Origin: Setoptus koraiensis
Taxonomy: Eukaryota > Arthropoda
Direction: 5' to 3'
Assembly: GCA_048013815.1 (NCBI GenBank)
Contig: CM106586.1
Span: 23,560,001-23,624,000, forward strand
Length of the DNA stretch: 64,000 nt
A program made the position numbers and the translations under genes. The notes under the pieces are model-generated. The model saw nothing but the letters and a program-made list of their open reading frames with translations, did no database searches and was not told where the DNA came from. This document shows positions 10,646-20,412 of this stretch, one piece after another (the first letter of the stretch is position 1; every line of letters starts with the position of its first letter).

Positions 10646-11992
10646 ATGTTTAAGGCACCAGACAAGACGCTCGATTTTCATAACAAGCAAATCGGTGAGT
10701 TTCATATAATCGTGAGATTAATTTATCCAGATCCCGTATTGGGGGTGGCTCTATTATATTCACCCACAATGTTAGAGATAAACCACGCGGAACAATAGAG
10801 ACTATCAATATTTATCTTATCAACACCACATACTCACACCATGCCTACCCTCCTATTTGTCTCAAACAACAACATAATCATTGCCAGGTCCATCATCTAA
10901 ATTTTCTTTTTCTGCCAAATTTTGTCCCTCGCAAAACTATCCATTTAAATTCAAAAATATAGCTGACATAGCGATGGGTCAGAGATGCAAAAACAAATCA
11001 AGATCGTCGGCCTACATCCTGACGTCCCCACTGGGGCATGTCTATACTAACGCCTGTCCCGATGGTTTGCATTGTGTTAGGTACGACTCAACACTCTGAC
11101 CACTTAACTCAATGCACATCAAAATATGCCAAAATCAAAATGCTCATAACTGATTGCTCCTGGTCAAACATATAAACTTTCCACTACATATACATTCGAA
11201 TATCATCAAACTATGACTAACAATAACCCAACACAAACTCTGCTCTTCCTTCCCTCGTTTCTCTCCATCTTCTATGACATTGTAATTAATATTATTAGAC
11301 TCTACGGCGATGCGGACTACGACAAGATTGACTGGGATACAAAGGTTGACTTTATCAGAGCGTCAAGTCTAATGGAGAGCAATCCGCATGCAAAGCGTCT
11401 TAAAAAATGGTTACAAGCATATTTTGACAACGCGCCTCGTTGCGAAGAGATTGAACTAGATCTTTGTTGTTTAGATCTTTATGGAGACTTTAACTCAAAT
11501 ATTTGGAAAAATCTAAGGGACCACTGCCCACCAGGACAATTGATCAGCTACAGCGAGTTAGCTCAGAAGGCAGGACTGTCAGCAGGAGCCAGTAAAGTGG
11601 TGGGTTATGCCATTAACAAGAACCCGTTTTCTCTGGTTGTTGGGGATCATCGAGTTGTGACATCGAAGGGTGAAATCGTCTGGTGCGACGATTCCCAGCG
11701 CAACAAGCTCCGTCGGCTACTGGTGGATCATGAGATTTCATTTCTAGACAACACTGATGTTGAGACTGAATTGGGCAAAGTGAGAGACAGATGTAAGACC
11801 AAAGCTGCTACCAGGAAGCGAGCGCCTAAAGAAGAGTCCAAGCCCAAGGCAAGGGCCTCCTCCAAGACAGCAAAGTCCAGTTTGAAGAGGAAGAAGACCG
11901 GACCAGCTAAGAAGGCAAAGAAGAGTAAGAAGGATACGTCAAGTGAAGAGGAGGCGGACAGCTTAGCGGAGGACAGCGAAGAGTCGGACTAA
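10646..11992 (+). CDS. O6-alkylguanine-DNA alkyltransferase-like protein, catalytic Cys replaced
   Basis: Three exons: 10646-10694, 10888-11080, 11299-11992, with GT-AG introns of 193 and 218 bp in consistent phase, giving 311 residues. The MGMT/AGT family flips alkylated guanine out of DNA and transfers the alkyl group to a Cys. Here residues 57-81 (TSPLG, DGLH) and 110-125 (KKWLQAYF) match the N-terminal domain. Residues 148-230 match the DNA-binding/active-site domain: ISYSELAQKAG, NP, DHRVV, VDHE. By alignment from memory to human MGMT, the acceptor Cys145 is Asp197 (GDHRV instead of PCHRV) and the arginine finger Arg128 is Lys180. Tyr114, Asn137, His146 and Glu172 are kept as Tyr165, Asn189, His198 and Glu226. 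Transfer is therefore not expected; a lesion-binding, ATL-like role is inferred. Residues 249-300 are Lys/Ala/Ser/Pro-rich like histone H1; the end is acidic. AATAAA follows at 12164. Confidence 0.9.
11839..11992 (+). other. Histone-H1-like basic tail then acidic end of the AGT-like protein
   Basis: The last approximately 60 codons encode a Lys-rich stretch with PK, AKKAKK and KRKK clusters, followed by a Ser/Glu/Asp-rich end containing SSEEEAD and DSEESD (possible casein kinase 2 sites). Basic clusters would serve as nuclear localisation signals and non-specific DNA contacts. From memory, a C. elegans alkyltransferase also carries an H1-like C-terminal part, so the fusion may be old; this needs alignment. 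Confidence 0.75.
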
Positions 11993-12163
11993 TTAACTAT
12001 CGTGCCTCGAAGAAATTTATTCTCATGTTTTGTTGTATAGACTCTGGATAAGCGACACCATTGTAGAACAATGACTCTGGCCAACCTACCAATCTACCTC
12101 ATGTGTTTGTTACTGTATTATTGTTCGAGTATCTCGACAATCTGATCGCCGCATATCACTGCC

Positions 12164-12169
12164 AATAAA
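12164..12169 (+). terminator. Poly(A) signal of the AGT-like gene
   Basis: AATAAA lies 172 bp after the stop codon, followed by aaaaagtatatt. It is the only canonical hexamer seen before the next gene. Confidence 0.55.
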
Positions 12170-12581
12170 CAAAAAGTATATTCTAGACAACGACGAAACA
12201 GTCACTTCGATTATTCATTTCACTTCTTTATTTAGTGCTGTATCAATGGTGTAGATGTGAAAGTTAGTCATGTTTAGTTTAACCCTTGCCTCACCAAAAT
12301 AATTTGACATTGAGAAATTGAGTGACTCTTTCTCGCTTCAAAAGTGGCGCTCTTAAGCGTTACGCATGTCAGAGCTGTCCGATGACGAATCATAGAAGCC
12401 TCAATTGAACGATGTTTCTGCGCACGAGTGGAATATCAACGAGTCTTGTCTGTGTGTCTGTTTGTCTGTAGCAGTTGTAGAAAATCATTGTTGTGGTTAT
12501 CATTGGTCAAACATAACAATAAACATTGTTATTATTATTCAATTATCCAATTATACAGACAATATAAACAGTGTAAACAAC
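12170..12581. promoter_or_regulatory. AGT-like/BAF intergenic spacer with BAF 5' region
   Basis: About 410 bp separate the AGT-like poly(A) signal from the BAF start codon, so the BAF promoter and leader must lie in or upstream of this stretch. The final 70 bp are AT-rich and contain no ATG in a strong context before 12582. No specific element was identified. Confidence 0.35.
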
Positions 12582-12980
12582 ATGTCTACAACAAGCCAAA
12601 AACACCAAAATTTCGTGGGCGAACCCATGGGCGACAAGCCTGTCACGGACCTAGCCGGATTAGGATCCACCCTCGGCAAGAGATTGCACGATCAAGGATT
12701 TGACAAGGTGGGTAAATTTGAAAATAATGATAGTAAAATAATAACTAAACACCCAGTAGGTGTTTGCATTTAGTGATCAATTTATAATTGATATTAATAC
12801 CATAATATGCTTTCTTCAATACAAAACACACAGGCTTACACCGTTCTAGGACAATTCTTAGTCCTAAAAAAGAATGAGGAATTATTCATTGAATGGCTCA
12901 AGGATGCGTGCGGGGCCAATACCAAACAGGCCAAGGACTGTGCCACGTGCCTTACCGAATGGACAGAACAATTTCTGTAA
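12582..12980 (+). CDS. BANF1: Barrier-to-autointegration factor (BAF/BANF1)
   Basis: Two exons, 12582-12707 and 12834-12980, joined in phase 0 across a 126 bp GT-AG intron, encode 90 residues; human BAF has 89. BAF is a small dimeric DNA-cross-linking protein that binds LEM-domain proteins and lamin, and acts in nuclear envelope reassembly and chromatin compaction. The match runs end to end: [20 protein letters not shown] at the start, the helix-hairpin-helix region [10 protein letters not shown]...GFDK, then [29 protein letters not shown] and the final EWTEQFL. The start is fixed by the conserved N-terminal sequence. The next gene is convergent, with 49 bp between the two stop codons. Confidence 0.96.
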
Positions 12981-13021
12981 ATACTCATCATACATACAAA
13001 CACCAATATGATAATTATTAT

Positions 13022-13027
13022 AATAAA
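13022..13027 (+). terminator. Poly(A) signal of BAF
   Basis: AATAAA lies 42 bp after the BAF stop codon and 3 bp before the stop codon of the convergent HADHB gene. Cleavage 10-30 bp downstream would fall inside HADHB coding sequence, so the two transcripts probably overlap. Confidence 0.6.
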
Positions 13028-13029
13028 GA

Positions 13030-14478
13030 TTATTGCGGATAACGCTCTATTAGCATGGCGTGTCCGTGAGCACCTGCTGCACAAGCGGCTACAATCGCAA
13101 ATTGACCTCCCTCTTTTATTAGCCTATTAGCGGCTGTTGTAACCAATCTGATGCCAGTGGCTCCAAAGGGATGACCAATCGACAACGAGCCGCCCCACAG
13201 GTTAAATTTCGATAAATCTGGGCTTCCAATTTTCTCCTTCACTCCTACATAGTTTTTCATAAAATGATCACAATCCATGGCTTTCAAATTGGACAATATC
13301 TGGCCAGCGAATGCCTCATGAAACTCAAAAACGTCTATATCTTTCAAATTGAGGCCTGCTCTGTTAAGTAGTCTTGGCGTAGCGTATGCAGGGCCGAGCA
13401 AACACTCGTCTTTCGGATCGGCAGATGTGTACAAGAATTGACGTAGGTATGCCTTCGGTTTGAGTCCCAACTGTTTTGCTTTCTCCTCTGTCATTATCAA
13501 ACAAGCCGATGCACCATCGGTAAGGAATGAAGCATTGGCCGCCGTGACAGTTCCATGGGGTTTGACAAAGGCCGGCTTTAAGTTGGACATTTTGTCGATT
13601 GATGTAGGTCGAATGCCGTTATCACGGTCAATAACACCTTTCTTAGGCACATTAACTGGCTCGATATCAACGAGGGAGCCGTCTTTTGTTGCCTTATCCG
13701 CCAGTTGATGCGATCTGAGTGCGTACTCGTCTTGTTCGCGTCTGCTGACTTTAAATGATGCGGCTAATCTGTCACCTGAATGTCCCATGGTCTCGTTAGA
13801 GGAGAACTCGGCAACTGCTGGCAATTCTATAAAGTTGGCCAAATTTTTCATTCCAAATGAGCGCAAAACACCAAGCCTTTGTCCGAGTGTTTTGGTCTTG
13901 TTAAGTCTAAGCAACAGTTTTCTATTCATTCGTGAGAGTTTAATTGGCACGTCGGACATTGTTTCAACTCCGCCACAAATGACCACATCATATAGGCCAC
14001 TGTGTATGTAACCAATGGCTGATGTAATAGCTTGATTAGATGATATACATGCCTGAGTTACAGTATGAGCTGGCACTTTAATGGGGAAACCGGCCGATAA
14101 TAGGGCCTCTCTGGCAATGTTCGAGGTTCGGCCCTCCTGGAGAACGGTACCACAAACAATATAGTCAACTAGATTTTTGTCTATGCCAGTTCGTTTAACC
14201 AGCGCCATGAGAGCCAATCTTTGTAGCTCATAGGCCATAAGATCGGTGTAGCCCGTCATTGATTGTAAGAAGGGCGTTCTAACTCCATCCACCAGAACAA
14301 TGTTTTTTAATGCGTGTGTTTGTTGCTGTTGGGGCTTAGCTTGGGTAGCCGTTGCAAAGGAGTGCTGCTGTTGCTGATTACTATTAGTAGCAACTAGTGC
14401 CTTGGACATGAGGTTGCCATGATTGCATTGTAGTGTCTGGACGTGGCCCCTGATTGGCTTCGACACTAATCGGAACAT
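13030..14478 (-). CDS. HADHB: Mitochondrial trifunctional enzyme beta subunit (3-ketoacyl-CoA thiolase)
   Basis: A single uninterrupted exon encodes 482 residues, close to human HADHB (474). The enzyme carries out the last step of long-chain fatty acid beta-oxidation, thiolytic cleavage of 3-ketoacyl-CoA, in complex with the alpha subunit at the inner mitochondrial membrane. Residues 1-56 are basic, Ser/Gln-rich and poor in acidic residues, as in a mitochondrial targeting sequence, with QQQQ insertions. The thiolase fold follows from [12 protein letters not shown]. The nucleophile is Cys144 (TQACISSNQ), the conserved HEAF is at 387-390, the oxyanion His is in [10 protein letters not shown] (His436) and the second catalytic Cys is Cys466. 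The loop after it reads [10 protein letters not shown] where I recall CAAGGQGHAM in vertebrates. The long insertion 180-215 (membrane-contact region in the family) is present. No coding introns are visible, unlike many animal orthologues. Confidence 0.96.
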   Translation of the reverse strand: MFRLVSKPIRGHVQTLQCNHGNLMSKALVATNSNQQQQHSFATATQAKPQQQQTHALKNIVLVDGVRTPFLQSMTGYTDLMAYELQRLALMALVKRTGIDKNLVDYIVCGTVLQEGRTSNIAREALLSAGFPIKVPAHTVTQACISSNQAITSAIGYIHSGLYDVVICGGVETMSDVPIKLSRMNRKLLLRLNKTKTLGQRLGVLRSFGMKNLANFIELPAVAEFSSNETMGHSGDRLAASFKVSRREQDEYALRSHQLADKATKDGSLVDIEPVNVPKKGVIDRDNGIRPTSIDKMSNLKPAFVKPHGTVTAANASFLTDGASACLIMTEEKAKQLGLKPKAYLRQFLYTSADPKDECLLGPAYATPRLLNRAGLNLKDIDVFEFHEAFAGQILSNLKAMDCDHFMKNYVGVKEKIGSPDLSKFNLWGGSLSIGHPFGATGIRLVTTAANRLIKEGGQFAIVAACAAGAHGHAMLIERYPQ

Positions 14479-15659
14479 GCTGATAATCTATTTATATTTC
14501 TGCGCGGGACTAGGCCTGAATGGTTGGAATGGCGATGATAAAATACAAAGTAAATAGATTACTAAATATAATTGATATTGAAATAATCCGGTGTATATAT
14601 TTTAAAAAAATAATAATATGTAATAATAGTGCAGTGTTAGACAATTGGTTCAAATGGAGTGGTGATATTTTCCAATGTTGATCGGCACAACAACTGTGTA
14701 CAGCTCACAACAGAGAAACGCATCTATCCCATTGCGAGGCGAGCATGCTCAGAAGTGGCAATCGAGTTTTGAGACAGTCGCAATTTTGCGTACTCACTAA
14801 TATAAAGCTCACCATCCAGTATATCCAGTTCACAGTAATACCATCGGATTGGCATCGTATATAGTTACATCTCGATCTTGCCACTTCTAAACTGCTTACA
14901 GTCTTGCCAAAACTAGCTACAGGCGGGTGCGGCAATCAAGTATGGCAGTTTCTACTGTTTGGGCCACTGTTGTTTTCTAAAATGCATTGTGACCACTCAT
15001 GCTGGCACAGAATGTGCGTAAGCACAACATCTATCGAACATTCACCACTGGTTCGGCGAGCAAACATTTAACACTGACGAAACCTGCACAGGCACGCTCT
15101 CGTGCACATTCTGTGCCAACTTGAACGTGGGTGCCAGCAACAAGCACCCAAATACTATCTGATAGTACAGTATCATGATAGGCTGTTTGATCGTCACATC
15201 ATTGTTGCATATTTGCTCTAATGATTGCTGTAATGGTCTACGTCCACTATGTTATCCACAAAAGCGAATGAATATCCATGCGATGCACACACATTCACGA
15301 GATACAACGAGAATACTCAGGGCCAGAGGGCGCTCCGAGTCCTGTGTGAAATTAATTACGTAATGCTATCAACAATTAAGAGTCTGTCAACAACAACAAA
15401 TCGTCACACTAGCAAACAAACAAACGAAGAATTGCCAGAAAGGCTACCGAGACCCCAAGATGGACCTGTTCACGGATGCCGAACCGAACAATTCCAGTGG
15501 CCAATCTAATATAGCTACGACTCAGAAGGGGCTCGCAGGCAATTCGAGATGTCGTGCTTCCATCAAGCAAGCAATGAATGAGACAAAGGCTCCTTCCGGA
15601 AATTCATCATTATTTGAGCTATTTCAGATACTTGGCTACTAAAATCTGAGGAGCATGTT
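14479..15659. other. 5' flank of HADHB and intergenic DNA
   Basis: The presumed HADHB promoter lies just right of 14478 in AT-rich DNA (taataatatgtaataat near 14610); no element is certain. Beyond that I see no gene. A perfect 15-nt inverted repeat at 15003-15017 and 15104-15118 is the most distinct structure. A TTACGTAA palindrome is at 15356. Confidence 0.45.
15003..15118. repeat. Perfect 15-nt inverted repeat, 86-nt spacer
   Basis: tggcacagaatgtgc at 15003-15017 is the exact reverse complement of gcacattctgtgcca at 15104-15118. The arms also contain an internal gcaca/tgtgc symmetry. Chance occurrence at this spacing in 64 kb is very low. Confidence 0.8.
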
Positions 15660-16700
15660 TCACGGTTGTTTGTCGTAAACAGCGATAAGCAGCTTGTCAC
15701 TGGCGTAGTTGGCGTCGTGAGAAGATTCTTTGGTCATTCTTTGGTCATGCTAACTGACGAGTCACAAAGCGAGACAACCGACGAAACTGCAAACTGACCC
15801 CTTCGTACCGCATTGGGCAACTTCTTCTGGCCTTCTCCTTCAGCACACTCTGCCTTGCAAGTCTGGCTAGCTGACCGGCTGGGCTAAAAGTGTTGACCGT
15901 GCCACCGCCGCCGCCATAGTCACCACTGCCAATGCTATCACCACAACTGTCAACTGCATGCTTGTTATGCAATGTTACGCAACAACAATTCAAACAATTC
16001 AAACAACAAGGTAGAAAGATAACAATGATGATGAGCAATATATCATTTTAACCGTTTTATGGCCTGATACTGCACCTTCGTTTTTTTGCTTGTGACAACA
16101 ACTATCTGTACTGTTGTTGCTAGTTGACAATCTCATCACCAACTGCAAACAACAACGAGGTGACGAATGTTTGTTCCTGTTGCCAATTACACAATTACGC
16201 AATGACGCACCGACACGGTGACATGGCGCAGTTTTGCTGGTTGAAATTTGAAAAAAAAAACTGCTGCATTTGTAAAGTGCGCTGTTAATAATAATGATAA
16301 TAATGTTTTTTCATCTCAAACTATATCGCAAACTGGTGCATGGTCAATGTCGGCGCCCAAGTGGCGCTAATTAACTGGCGAGTCAAAACTGCTAATTGTT
16401 TTGTCACTTGTCATTGAGTTGGCTCGGCCCAGCTACAAATGGCAAGCATGCAAGATACTGCAACCTTACAACTGAGCTTATTGCGAGAATCGTCGGACTG
16501 CAAGAATTGCTTGCAAGACATCATGGCGTCTTGCTAGTCTTGCCGGTGTGCAAGAGTGCAACTGGCAACAACAACATACAGCTACTGGTTGCATCGTCTT
16601 AATTGGCTCATTTCGGTGATCTAAGTGTCCTTCGCACAAACTCAATATCGCCCGACTGACATTGTGTTGTTTGGTTAATCTGCATTGATTAGCAAGTTAG
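15660..16700 (+). repeat. Segmental duplication B, copy 1 (5' of the lipase)
   Basis: About 1 kb repeated in the same orientation at 21125-22240. The core from about 15725 to 16515 is nearly identical, including an internal ttctttggtcat direct repeat, the run of a's after ttgaaatttg (16240-16260) and gttaataataatgataataatg. Both flanks fade into partial similarity (ttggctcatttcgg, gacattgtg, ttgtttggttaatct), so the original unit was larger and has eroded at its ends. I see no terminal inverted repeats, target-site duplication, transposase or reverse transcriptase. A minus-strand frame is kept in both copies (see 15745-16038). Confidence 0.9.
15745..16038 (-). CDS. 97-codon minus-strand frame kept open in both copies of duplication B
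   Basis: The frame starts with a hydrophobic Leu/Ile/Cys stretch (MLIIIVIFLPCCLNC), continues through a Gly-rich part (GDYGGGGGT) and ends basic (RQSVLKEKARR, RFVTRQLA). Its partner at 21208-21495 differs by a 6-bp in-frame deletion in the Gly codons and a handful of substitutions. That is compatible with a small secreted or membrane protein gene, but the core DNA is so similar overall that conservation of the frame is weak evidence. No family recognised. A second, 67-codon frame just upstream (15999-16202) is identical in both copies. Confidence 0.2.
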   Translation of the reverse strand: MLIIIVIFLPCCLNCLNCCCVTLHNKHAVDSCGDSIGSGDYGGGGGTVNTFSPAGQLARLARQSVLKEKARRSCPMRYEGVSLQFRRLSRFVTRQLA

Positions 16701-17850
16701 TCGGTTTTGTCTAAAAGGCTAGCAACGAAGAGAGAAAAAAATGAGTAAACAACGACAACATACAAATTTATGGTCTTGCGAGCTGCAACTTGTTGACCAT
16801 TTCAATTCCATAGGTGGCTCTGTCAACTTGTGCTTATTGTGATTAGTTGTTGCTGTTTGTGTCATACCATTACACATTCAACCTTCGTTATTATGTAATG
16901 ACTAATTGGCAGACAATCTATTCTCAGCCCTTGCTAACAAGATTGATAGTTGATATTCTGCTGATTAGTTTGATTGTGATTGGGACAACAAACACAATCA
17001 CAGGCACGCATAGGTCGCTCGCTAATTAGTGAGCTGGAACATTCATTTGTCGTTGGAATTTTGTCTGTCAAATTCACGATACCATACATGAAAGGCTGAA
17101 TTGTTTGTGTGTGTGTGTGTATTATAGATGGATATATAATCTTGTTAGCTAGCGTTAATTTGAAGTTTAGTTGAAAAAGAAGTTATTTATGGAAATCATA
17201 AGCGTGCGTGGTTGTTTTGAAGATTAATCCAAATCGCCAAATGGCACTGACTTTAAATCAAACAAATGAATGGATTTCTCCCTGAAAGATATGGTTTTCG
17301 TGACTCGAAACGAGCTAACAAAGCAACAATTTGATTGATTGATTACCTTTGTTTTTAACTACCAGTAACCAGCATTTTCAGCCCACACGTAACGCGAGAT
17401 AGATTTAGTTAGCGTGAATCATGCTCTAGTCGATCAAACATTTCCATATCTGGTGAGCTGTCGAAATCATTCTATCGCAAACCCGCGATTTTGTTACCCG
17501 ACCAAGTCGCATTGACGTGATCGTGGTACAAAACGTCACGCGTAGAAACTCAATAGTTGGAGCAAACGTAATAGTTCCGGTAGAAAAATAAAAATTCATA
17601 CTCGTGCCAGTTCACACCAATGGAAGTGCTGAAAACTCTCTATCCGACTCTCCATCCTCTCGCTCGAAGGTAGTGAGGGTGTCGGTGCTGGCATAAGGCG
17701 CCAGGGATCGTCAGCTTGCAAACTTTCCATGAAATGGTTGCAACGAAAGAGGGAGAGTTCATTTCGGAACTGAAATTACTTTTTCTCTGGGCTAGGTGAG
17801 TGAGTGAACTCAATTTGTGACTTTTGTGTAATCTGACACGGTAATCTTAT

Positions 17851-17885
17851 GGAAAACAAACTCGGAACTCCCGAGTTTGTTTTCC
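17851..17885. repeat. Perfect 15-nt inverted repeat, 5-nt loop
   Basis: ggaaaacaaactcgg, loop aactc, then ccgagtttgttttcc. A stable stem-loop in RNA or a cruciform in DNA. There is no T-run after it and terminators of this kind are not used by animal RNA polymerase II. Confidence 0.85.
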
Positions 17886-18308
17886 CGAGTCGGGGCTCTA
17901 TTGGTCATGCAGACAATAAAACAATCACGTGATGATAGTTGCCAGAGTTCATTTTGCATGGCTCTTGTCGGCGAACAAGTGGACGGCCGTGCTCTAGATC
18001 GATCAACATTGCTCTCGACTCATCATTGTGTAATTGCCGCTAGTTAGATCATTCACCTAATACCTTTATGGCTCTGATTATGAGGGCCCCACAGAGCAGG
18101 TTGATATACGCTCGCTGTTACGATCGAATTATCTGGCCGGTATTAACCTGCCAGAGGATAGTGGGCTTATTTGGTTAGATAAATCAGTTATATCAGCAGA
18201 TTAAGACAACAATCATCTAATTGGTTGCTGGTCACCATGCATTGTTTGTTTACCTCCGGGCATAGATTGATTACATTAGTGCGGACGCGCCAATTTGCTA
18301 ATCAATTT

Positions 18309-18338
18309 GTGATAAATACGGAGAGCCGTATTTATCAC
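18309..18338. repeat. Perfect 13-nt inverted repeat, 4-nt loop
   Basis: gtgataaatacgg, loop agag, then ccgtatttatcac. It lies 100 bp upstream of the lipase start codon and could be in its leader or promoter. Confidence 0.85.
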
Positions 18339-18438
18339 TCGCTCAAGTTTTCAATCACTCATTTTAGCAGGCATCATTTGGCTGTTGGTGCATCATCCTT
18401 TGAATATTTGGCTAAGTGTTGTTAGGCAATTGACAATT

Positions 18439-20312
18439 ATGCACTTGTTATTGATCCATATCCAATGTCTATTAATGGCATCGCCGCTAGTTGCACAATG
18501 GGCCCAAGCAAATCTGTTCACCATAGATGGCCCGATCACTATTGGTTTGACTTTGGTGAGTATTTTGACAACTGATCATTTTAGACAAACACACAAAACT
18601 CAATCCAAAACTCACGCTTGCCAACAGCAAATGATAATTGTTCGTTTATTTTTGGTCTGACAGAACCAAATGCTGATATCGAGCGGCTTTGAGCCGCGTA
18701 CCTACGAGGTGGTGAGCCCCGACGGTTACATAACAACCGTCACCAGAATCGTCAATCCGAAGCAGCCCCATGTGGCCAACTCAACAACGGCGCCCACTGT
18801 TGTTATTCATCACGGCATCAGCGAGAACATAATCAGTCCGCAAATGGGCTTATGTTTCTACACTGAGGCAGAAGGAGCAGCGTCAACCCGAAATGCGACT
18901 TCTAAAACGAATTCTGGCCCCATGAGCCAGAATCTTTCTACTTGTTCGGACCAAAATCCATTGGACGATCTATTGGCCGGAGGGCTCAATTTGTCCATGA
19001 GCGGCTCGTCGGCTCATTTGAGGCGACACTCTTCAGCTCCGCAGTGCCTAATATTATATCTGAGCAACAACAATTATGACGTTTGGCTGTTCGAGGCCCG
19101 CGGAACGTCGCCCGGAACCACAAAGCACGTGAACAAATTCATCAAAAAATATGATTATTGGAATTACAACATCGAGGACCAGGCACTGAACGATGTGCCG
19201 GCGCAAATAGCAAAAGTGCAAGAGATAACTGGCAAAAAAAAGGTGGCCTACATTGGCTACAGTATATCCACTTCGTATATATTTATATTGTTGAGCATGA
19301 GGCCCGAATTCGAGCAAAATCTGAGCGCCGTTATTTGTGTGGCGCCCGTCGCAATCACCAGCCATGTTAGGGGCCTCGCCAGATTGGCGGCCAATTTGGT
19401 GCCGAAGCTGGGCAATTCTCTCAATGTTGTCAACATTCCCTTTGTTGGCTCACTCAAAGTAACTCGATTGATCAACGGTCTGCTGAGTGTTGTGTGCGAT
19501 TTACGTTGGGTCGCCACAACATTTTGTCGAGCCATCATTAATTCCATCTCGGGTCCGGACAATTTTCAGAATATTCTTGTGAGTATCTCATGCTGGACAG
19601 AAAAACAAAATCACTAACTGCGAGTAATAATTGCAACGTGTTTCTCATGTCCAAACGTCCAAATTGCCGACTTGTAAATCTAGACATCGCCGCTATTCGG
19701 GCACCTTCTGTCACCGACTAGCTTTAAAAGCTACTTGCATGCGGCTCAGTGGGCCGCCAATCCGGTCTCGTTCACCCGATACGACTACTACGATGAGCAA
19801 ATCAACAGGCGCCACTATGGTCAGGTATGACAAGATACGCTTCGTCTGGCTGATATCGATTACAACAATTGGAACAGTCCAAATATTAATAAATAATCAA
19901 TCGCAATCTGTCCGAAACTGTAATCCTGTCGCAACTGGCCACTAGCCACTCGCGCCCCAGTACAACATGACAAACATCAACACGGACCGGCTGATCCTGG
20001 TCAGATCCACAGGCAACGACTATCTGTCAAATAAGGAGGACCAAGAACAATTGATATCCCGCCTGCCCAGTGAGTTGCTCATGACATTTGCACATGAATT
20101 ATCCAGCTTTGTTCTTTTCAAAACATTCACTCAGTGTGACAATCAATTATTCAACGACTGCTCTGCTCTTTTCAGTGCCACTTTATGAGGACATAATTGT
20201 TCCGTCGAGCTATGACCATTTCAGTTTCTGGATCGCTCCGTCGTCATTCGAGCAAGTTGTCATACCGCTCAAAAACGCTCTAGACCGAATATACAAAGAA
20301 GGCATCGAATAG
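18439..20312 (+). CDS. Acid/gastric-type triacylglycerol lipase (AB-hydrolase, Lip1/LIPA family)
   Basis: Five exons: 18439-18555, 18664-19578, 19684-19824, 19961-20069, 20176-20312, with GT-AG introns of 105-136 bp in consistent phase, giving 472 residues. The family hydrolyses triglycerides or cholesteryl esters in lysosomes or the gut. The N-terminus (MHLLLIHIQCLLMASPLVAQ) is a signal peptide. Then come YEVVSPDGYITTVTRI, the oxyanion region HHG (88-90), and YDVWLFEARG (family DVW..N.RG). The nucleophile is predicted at Ser239 in GYSIS, where the family has GHSQG, so the second Gly of G-x-S-x-G is Ser. Asp411 (GNDYLSNKED) and His442 (SYDHFSF) complete the triad. About 60 Ser/Asn/Gly-rich residues (104-166) are inserted between the oxyanion region and the next strand. 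The protein is longer than the usual 390-400. AATAAA at 20407. It is active only if the altered elbow tolerates Ser. Confidence 0.9.
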
Positions 20313-20406
20313 CCAATTGGTGGCCACTCTATATGCGGCGCCAGAGAATTGGTGTGCGGATTGGATCTGGACAGCAGCAAATATCCCGGCGAAGATCTCA
20401 GATCCC

Positions 20407-20412
20407 AATAAA
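20407..20412 (+). terminator. Poly(A) signal of the lipase
   Basis: AATAAA lies 94 bp after the lipase stop codon, the first canonical hexamer downstream. Confidence 0.6.

Larger units (their letters stand above)
16701..18438. other. Intergenic DNA between duplication B copy 1 and the lipase
   Basis: No gene is supported. A TG microsatellite is at 17106-17123. Perfect hairpins are at 17851-17885 and 18309-18338. The stretch just before 18439 is the presumed lipase promoter and leader; an in-frame ATG also exists at 18385 but would put 18 residues before the signal sequence. Confidence 0.45.

Noticed and set aside
18385..18438. Upstream in-frame ATG of the lipase
   Set aside because: It would place 18 residues before a clear hydrophobic signal peptide that begins at the Met at 18439.
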